64,000 bases of DNA, from positions 68,286,352-68,350,351 of the forward strand of contig JAUPFV010000004.1 in the NCBI GenBank assembly GCA_036936605.1. Reading direction: 5' to 3'. Positions 57,784 through 64,000 of the stretch are shown here, one piece after another. How positions within the stretch are numbered: position 1 is the stretch's first letter; each line of letters opens with the position of its first letter. This stretch comes from Limnanthes douglasii subsp. nivea. Its lineage: Eukaryota > Streptophyta > Magnoliopsida > Brassicales > Limnanthaceae. A program made the translations under genes and the position numbers. Under the pieces are notes generated by a model. That model was not told the DNA's origin and searched no databases. It saw nothing but the letters and a program-made list of their open reading frames with translations.

Positions 57784-58802
57784 ATGGTGAAAAGCACAAA
57801 GAAAGTGAATCCAGAGTTGAATGGAGAAGCCAAGAAGGGTTTCTTGCATGCAAATGTATCCAGTGGAGATAAGGAGGACTACAAATATGTGAGATTCGAA
57901 GAATCAGATAAGTCTATCCTCTACTCTCTATCTAAAACTACTTCGATTGCAAAAGTTTTATATGAAACCCCTTCTATGGATGGCTTTAAGACTTTTCTCG
58001 CATTCTTTAGATTCTTCGGCCATTATAGTGCATTTAAGTGGGATTAGAGATATATATTTTTTGAATTTTATAGTCTAGATGATATCAAAATATTATGGAA
58101 AAGAACTGTTAGAACAATAGGTCAATATTCCTTTAGAATCCTTAAATGGTATACTAACTTTCATCCCAAACTAGAGTCTCCGTTGACTATAGTTTGTGTT
58201 TCTTTCCCAAAAATACCTGAACTTATGTATAACTTGAATCTATCAAGCACATTTCCAAAACAATAGGATTTCCTTTGACTGTGTGGATACCCATTAGAAA
58301 ACGTACAAGCTTTAACATGTGTAAAACTTGGACAGTAGTAGACACCTCAAGTCTCCTTCCCCAAAGAATTTGGATAAGCTTTGGAGAAAAAGATGGTTTC
58401 TGGCAAGATATCACTTATACTGACATCACTGCTTACTGTAAAAAGTGCAAACATATTGGACATAGTGAAATGTTATGTAAAATGGAAGAACTTAAACTAA
58501 ACTTTTCAAAGAAATTAATTAAAAATAACAAAATGAAAACTAATGAAATATGGATCCCAAAATTAAAGTCAGTAGTAGTTGAATCTAGCAAACAAAAGTC
58601 CTCTGAACATGATAATCCAAAAAACTTAACAGAACCTGAAACAAATGAGCCTAAAGAAAATACTTATGAACAAAATAATGCAAATCAGGAACATCATTAT
58701 AATAATAACCCAAGTCAAGTTCTTAATGTATCTGAACAGAGAACACATGAAAAGAATAACCTTGTATACAACCAAAAAGATACTCCACCTGATATTAATT
58801 AA
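57784..58802 (+). pseudogene. LINE E ORF1
   Basis: Starts MVKSTKKVNPELNGEAKK at 57784. The first frame stops at 58047. A second frame from 58275 gives VWIPIRKRTSFNM, WISFGEKDGFWQDITYTDI and an intact CX2CX4HX4C zinc knuckle (CKKCKHIGHSEMLC, about 58438-58479), then a lysine/asparagine-rich tail to 58802. Frameshifts separate the two. Same layout as LINE D ORF1, but there the knuckle is degraded. Confidence 0.72.
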
Positions 58803-59075
58803 GGTGATGTGATTGAAGCAATTCAATCCATTAACTTAAGTAATTCATAAAAAATATATAATGAAGATAACTCCTCTGAAAATGAATCCTCTAACCTTTC
58901 TCTTAATGTAAGACCAAACATAAGTCTACCTCAGTCTTTAGTCACCAAACAAATGAATTTTTTTTAAAACTCTTAGGAAAACCAACAAGACAAATATCAA
59001 AGGGCTTAAAAATAATTTGATAAATAAGCCATTAAACTTCAAAGGATTTGTTAGATCCTCTAAACCTTTGAAAAA

Positions 59076-62000
59076 ATGACTATTACTTTCCTCAATTGGA
59101 ATGCTAGAGGAGCAGGGAATCAAGTTAATTTAAAAAGAATCAAACATATTATCAAGAAATATTCAATAGATCTTATAGTGTTGCAAGAGCCTATGATATC
59201 TATTGAAAAATTAGAAAAAAACAGTTAAAAAACTTGGTTTTGAAAATTAATTTGGTAATATAAACAATAAAATATGGTTGTTATGGAGAAAACACTACAG
59301 CATTGAAATACTTATCAACCCTAATCAACTAGTCCACAATATGGTACACCACACTGCTTCCAGGAAAGAAGTACTGGTTATCATAGTGTATGCAAAATGT
59401 AACCGTATCCAAATACTACCACTTTGGGACCAATTAAGAAGCTTGTATGAAAATAATGAACATTGGCTTGTGGTTGGAGATTTTAACACAATCTCCAACG
59501 CGAAAGAACAACTGAAGTGTGCAACTTTGTGTATGAATGGAATAGATAAATTCAATAATATGATACTGGACTGAAATCTTGAGGATCCTGGATTCACAAG
59601 ATCAAACTTTACCTGGTCCAATAATCATAAGTTAAAACGCTTGGACAGAGTTTTACATAATGATTATTGGAGAGAATATTTCCATATCACTAGAGTGAAG
59701 CGTCTGGCAAGAACTGGGTTAAACCAATATTTCGATTATCGGAGATAATATTTCCAAAATATGTGGTTAAACCATCAGGATCTTGAAAACATAGTGAAAT
59801 ATAATTGGAATCTTCAAATAGATATACCTTTTATTAACTCTTCAATTCATTCATTTTGGTTCAAACTTAAGAGGCTTAAAAATCACTTAAAATTTTGGAA
59901 TAAAGAAGTTTTAGGTAACATAGTTGATTGCATTGAAAAATCTGAAAAGGAAGTTAAAATAGCTGAAAGTATACTAGAACATTCTAACTCCATAGAGAAT
60001 AAAATGAAACTGTCTGAGAAGAAACTTTATGGCAACAAAAAAGTGATGCAACATGGCTAAAAGATGGAGATAATAATACGAAAACTTTTAATAATTTTAT
60101 TAAAAAAAGAAGAAATAGGAACAAAATGAATGAGATTCTAGATAATAATATACTCTTAGAAGACCAAAGTTTAATAGGAGAATCTGCAGTCAAGTTCTTT
60201 AAAGAGTTATTAAATCATCAATCTAGTGATTATGTCCTTGTATTTATATCTGATATAGTTCCTAAACAGATAAATGACCAAGATGATAGTTCATTATTAG
60301 AAAATCCTAAATGGTAACAATGTTTCTGGAGTTGATGGATTCAACTCTAGATTTTATCAAGAATGTTGGTCTATTATTAAAGATGATTTAGCTAAGGCCA
60401 TAATTGCATACTTTAATAATTCTATATTTCCAAAAGGTATGTTTGCAACCTCAATTTGTTTGATTCATAAGACTAATTCACCTAAAACTTTGTCAGACTT
60501 TAGACCAATAAGCTTGTTCTCTGTTTTTAATAGAATTATTTTAAAACTAATCAATAATAGATTGACAATATTACTCCTTAAAATAATATCAAAGGAACAA
60601 GGAGCTTATGTACCTAATAAGAATATACAGGACATCATCTTAATTACACGAGAATTGGTACACGATCTTAATGAAAAATACAGAGGTAGTAATATAATTA
60701 TCAATCTAGATATGAAAAAATATTTTGACAAATATAGCTTTAAGTTCATTTATCAAGTGATGCAGGCTTTTGGCTTTAATAACCAAGTTATTAACTTAAT
60801 CAAAAAAGGAATTGAAAATATCTTCTACTCTGTTATTATAAATGGGATTGCTTATGGTTTTTTTAAACCCAGTAATGGAATAAGACAAATGGATCCTTTA
60901 TCCCCCTCTCTTTTCATTATAGCTGAAGAGTTTTTAATAAGGCATATTAATAAAACTGTATGCCTAGACCCTCAACTCATATACATAATAAAAGTTCACT
61001 CAACATGAACTGATTGGCTTTGCAAATGATGTTGTGTTGTTCCTAAATGGCTCAGTTAAAAATGTTATAAAACTCTGTAGTTTCATGAATACATATCAAC
61101 TATTATCTAGTTAACAAATTAATATACAAAAAACTACTTTTATATCCCCATCTTCCTTGACTAAACAACGTATTAGTACTCTGGAGAACATTCTAGGATT
61201 CAAACACAACTATACGACTTTCAAACATTTAAGAATACCTATATTTTTTTCTAATAATAATTATGATTGAAAAAATAAGATCAAATATTAATAACTGGAA
61301 CTCGAAATCCTTCTCTTTTGGCGGAAGGCTGATTTTGATTAAATCAGTTCTTCTGGCTTTTCCTTTTTATTACATGCAAAGTATGTTATTACCAAATAAT
61401 ATTATTAACATAATAAACAAGCTACTTAATAAATTCCGTTGGGGTCATAGTGAAAGTAATAGGACTATAATCTGGACTTACTAGACAAATATTTGTAAAA
61501 CCTATAGTGAAAATGGTCTTAATGTTAGAGATCTCTCAGATACTCAATCTGCTTTCTCATTTAAACTATGGTTCAACTGTAGGGAAAATAAATCCTTGTG
61601 GGAAAATCTAATGCATGATATTGATTGTTCAAAACTTCATCCATTACAAGTCTTGGTAAAATAATGAGATTCAAAAGTACGAAAGAGAATGGATAAAGTT
61701 AAGTTTCAAGCTGATGAATATATAAATTGGATCATTGGTCAAGGGAATATAGACTTTTACTTAGATAAATGACATCATTCTAACTCATTAATAAAACTAG
61801 TTCCTAATGTACAAAAAAATTAGTATAAACAAACTAAGGTCCATTAATTTTGGACCAATTTCTCATGGAATATGTCTAAACTAAGCACTTCAGTAATATT
61901 TCCAACAAAAATTAACAGAATCTTAACAGTGCCAATAAATCCAAACTCTGAGGATTCTATCATCTGGAAACCTTCTCCAGATGGTAAATTTAATTTAAAA

Positions 62001-62884
62001 TCAACCTGGAATAAAATCAGACATAAACATATACAATCCAACTTTAAAAGCAAAATATGGAATAACATTTTACCTAAGAAATGTTCAATTGCCCCGTGGA
62101 GAGTACTAAACAATTTAATACCAGTAGATTCTATCCTTCAACTAAGAGGATTCCATTTAGCATCTAAGTGCCAATTTTGTTCTAAATGTGAGACTTTAAA
62201 TCATTTATTTGTATCATTCCCAATCTTTTGGGAATTATGGCAGCATTTTTTCTGGAATATATGATATCATTTTAGGTCAACATATGACTATTAATCACAT
62301 TATTAATAAATAGCTCTTATAAAAAAACACATGTTAGAACGATTCTACCTTCTCTAATACTATGGTTTATTTGGATTGTAAGAAACAAAACAAAACATGA
62401 TAACTTACTTTTTCTGCTAAACTTATTATTGAACATGTTATATATCTTATCTCTACATTAGATATAGCTCTTCTGATTAAACCAAAACATTGGAGTAAAG
62501 ATATTCATAAAGCTAGAATGATATAATGCTTTAAAAATATGCTAAATACAAAAAAAATACATATATATATTAAATAGCATCCACCTCCTATTCCTCATTA
62601 AAGAATGGTGAGTGTAGCAGTGGGTTTATTATTAGGAACACAAATGGTGAACTAATCATTGCTCAAGGTTCATTGTTAGGAAAATGTTCACCCTTAATAG
62701 CTGAAACTCTAGCTTTGTTAAAATGATTGATGTATTGTAATCAGAATGAAATGAAAGCAGTATATGTAGAAATAGATTCACTAACATTGTTGTTTAATAT
62801 GCTAGCATTTGGTAAAAGTCCTTGGTTTATGTCTAAAGCTTTGAGCTGATGTAGAAGTTTATTTCATCCGCAAATGGTTTTAAA

Positions 62885-62942
<58 letters not shown>

Positions 62943-63030
62943 AAGAGAATTTAACGGCAGATTGGATTGCCAAATTTACATTGAAAGAAAGGGAAGATTG
63001 TTCTTTTCAGGGTCTTAACTCTCCTGCCCT
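59076..63030 (+). pseudogene. LINE E ORF2: endonuclease, RT, zinc-binding region, RNase H
   Basis: ATG at 59076 begins MTITFLNWNARGAGNQVN. The endonuclease Glu is in LIVLQEPM; TAA at 59226 breaks the frame. WLVVGDFNTISNAKEQ (59464-59511) continues it. RT: VSGVDGFNSRFYQECW (about 60321), DFRPISLFSVFNRIILKLIN (60499-60558), IINLDMKKYFDK, GIRQMDPLSPSLFIIAEE. The catalytic box near 61015-61040 reads GFANDVVLF: the first Asp of FADD is now Asn. The zinc-binding RVT region is at 61872-62264 (LPKKCSIAPWRVL, CQFCSKCETLNHLF). RNase H at about 62600-62990 keeps the Glu (LIAETLALL), Asp (VEIDSL) and NLTADWIAK, but is split by the AT run at 62887-62938. Confidence 0.8.
62887..62938. repeat. (AT)26 microsatellite inside LINE RNase H
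   Basis: 26 perfect AT units between codons for LKHI and REENLTADW of the LINE E RNase H. Confidence 0.97.
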
Positions 63031-63447
63031 CTCAATGCTATTCTTCTGTTAGAAAGCTTGAATGTGGGGTATATTAGGGTCATAACTTTTTAACTAACTA
63101 GTGGCGGATTTTGTACCTGGCCAATTATTGTTTAATCTTGCAGGTTAAATATCAGGTCACTTTCAATCAACAAGATAATGAATAATGATGGGGTCGAATT
63201 GAAGAAATATGAAGAGGAGGCTGTTTGTAGAAGAGGAGAAGAGCAGCAAAAAGTCATGATATTTCTACAAGATTGCTGGTGGAAATCAGAATTACAATTC
63301 AACAATAAGAAACAACTTGTAATCATATGTTCAATCTCAGCATATGAGATTGACTGTGTCAAACTCGATGTAACACAATTTTCATTAAAAAAGGTTATAT
63401 GTCTTGGAAAAATAAAAAAATAAAAAAAAGAAAGAAAAAAAGTGATT
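63031..63447 (+). other. LINE E 3' UTR and A-rich tail
   Basis: Follows the RNase H end. An 81-codon plus frame at 63178-63423 is not recognised and is probably chance. The stretch from about 63408 to 63443 is A-rich (runs of AAAAAA with T and G) and abuts the target duplication. Confidence 0.6.
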
Positions 63448-64000
63448 AATAGCATGATTGAATATAGCCGTTTGGAGGATAATATGCCCATGGCAAGGGT
63501 ATAGAAAATGTAAAACAAACAATATGTTATGGATCCTAAATATGGCGCAGGGGATACGGTGTTCAGTGCTACTGCATACGATAAAGCTAACCCTAATAAA
63601 ATAGCATTAATGAGTTTGTCGGTGTATCCAGGAGGAAGAAGGTAAATTGTTAGTGCATATGCAAGTATCAGGGTACCAATGTTGAAGAACCAGGCCAAAC
63701 GAAATATTTCTTTATCCATGACTGCAGTCCCAGGACGTCGTGACTTGGTCGTGCTGCTTGGAATTCGTTTGTTTGTGTTGCAAGTAACGTTGCAACTGGG
63801 TGATATTGTGTTGTTTGTGCACTTTATGTTGCAAATGGGTGAAAAGATCATGTTGTTACTATTCTCGGTTGGCCAAAGACCACCAGCGGGACTATAGACT
63901 CCTTGGAATACAATTGTTATCACCAGTATAGTCACCACCAGCATCACATTTCTTGTACCGTCTTCCATTTTCATTCTCTCACGAGTTATGGATGTTGTGA
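63448..64000 (-). pseudogene. PGG-domain membrane protein, copy 2, main part (runs off the window)
   Basis: From an ATG at 63974 the minus strand reads MKMEDGTRNVMLVVTILVIT, FQGVYSPAGGLWPTENSNN, then the hydrophobic segments IFRLAWFFNIGTLILAYALT, an AILLGLALSYAVAL segment and GILSSKRLYSIML. The frame continues upstream of the ATG to the window edge (TTSITRER), so the true N-terminus, possibly with ankyrin repeats, lies outside. It has no stop in the PGG motif, unlike copy 1. Translation then runs into LINE E antisense sequence for about 110 residues, ending at 63132. The native C-terminus is at 57370-57294. Mutations since insertion look few, so the gene was probably intact when hit. Confidence 0.85.

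Larger units (their letters stand above)
57371..63447 (+). mobile_element. LINE E (L1-type) inserted in PGG copy 2
   Basis: About 6.1 kb between copies of the target duplication AATAGCATGATTG. With one mismatch the match extends to 17 bases (GATCAATAGCATGATTG and GATTAATAGCATGATTG). An A-rich tail lies at about 63408-63443. ORF1, endonuclease, RT, zinc-binding region and RNase H follow in order. All are interrupted, so it is no longer active. Confidence 0.9.

Noticed and set aside
63132..63974. A single 280-codon membrane protein
   Set aside because: Only the first 170 or so codons are PGG gene; the remainder is antisense LINE E sequence read through the insertion point at 63448-63460.

Overview
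This 64-kb window looks like repeat-rich, gene-poor nuclear DNA of a flowering plant, probably a eudicot. It is AT-rich. It carries plant-type Ty1/copia and Ty3/gypsy elements primed by plant-style primer sites, plant L1-type LINEs with a C-terminal RNase H, plant Mutator-like (MULE) and hAT transposases, a plant mobile domain (PMD) gene, and fragments of plant host genes: two PGG-domain membrane proteins and a quinone oxidoreductase. I see no rRNA, tRNA or CRISPR, and no host gene that is clearly intact.

Layout, left to right. 0.7-3.5 kb: decayed MULE transposase on the minus strand with an OTU-like tail. 5.1-5.8 kb: PGG-domain pseudogene (copy 1). 5.9-6.5 kb: head-to-head inverted pair of old copia LTRs. 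7.0-9.8 kb: copia deletion derivative that splits a small unknown ORF. 10.8-12.2 kb: gypsy leader plus an inverted gag-protease relic. 12.3-14.75 kb: uninterrupted copia gag-protease-integrase ORF without reverse transcriptase or LTRs. 15.6-20.1 kb: PMD gene (+) facing a MULE transposase (-), with GCATGC-type palindromes on both outer sides. 20.5-25.3 kb: old full-length copia with two LTRs and a TACAA target duplication. 25.4-28.9 kb: AT-rich tandem repeats and nested repeats. 29.7-34.2 kb: two decayed LINEs with an LTR-like piece between them. 34.4-38.9 kb: hAT relic with TATCG-rich ends. 39.7-42.3 kb: another LINE. 42.4-44.4 kb: gypsy gag-protease relic. 44.75-50.7 kb: quinone oxidoreductase pseudogene whose intron holds a young copia element (LTRs about 98% identical by eye, AATTT duplication). 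51.7-56.9 kb: minus-strand LINE. 57.4-63.4 kb: plus-strand LINE. These two LINEs sit inside a second copy of the PGG gene and its 3' flank; the plus-strand LINE cuts the coding sequence itself.

No pathway is encoded. The window records nested insertions: a duplicated PGG locus stretched from about 1.2 kb to more than 12 kb by two LINEs, host reading frames cut by copia elements, and several elements lacking modules. The least ordinary parts are the PMD/MULE pair with its palindrome clusters, the LTR fold-back beside PGG copy 1, and the copia ORF that kept gag-protease-integrase intact while losing the rest. All family calls are from reading translations by eye. Boundaries given with target duplications are firm; the others are approximate.
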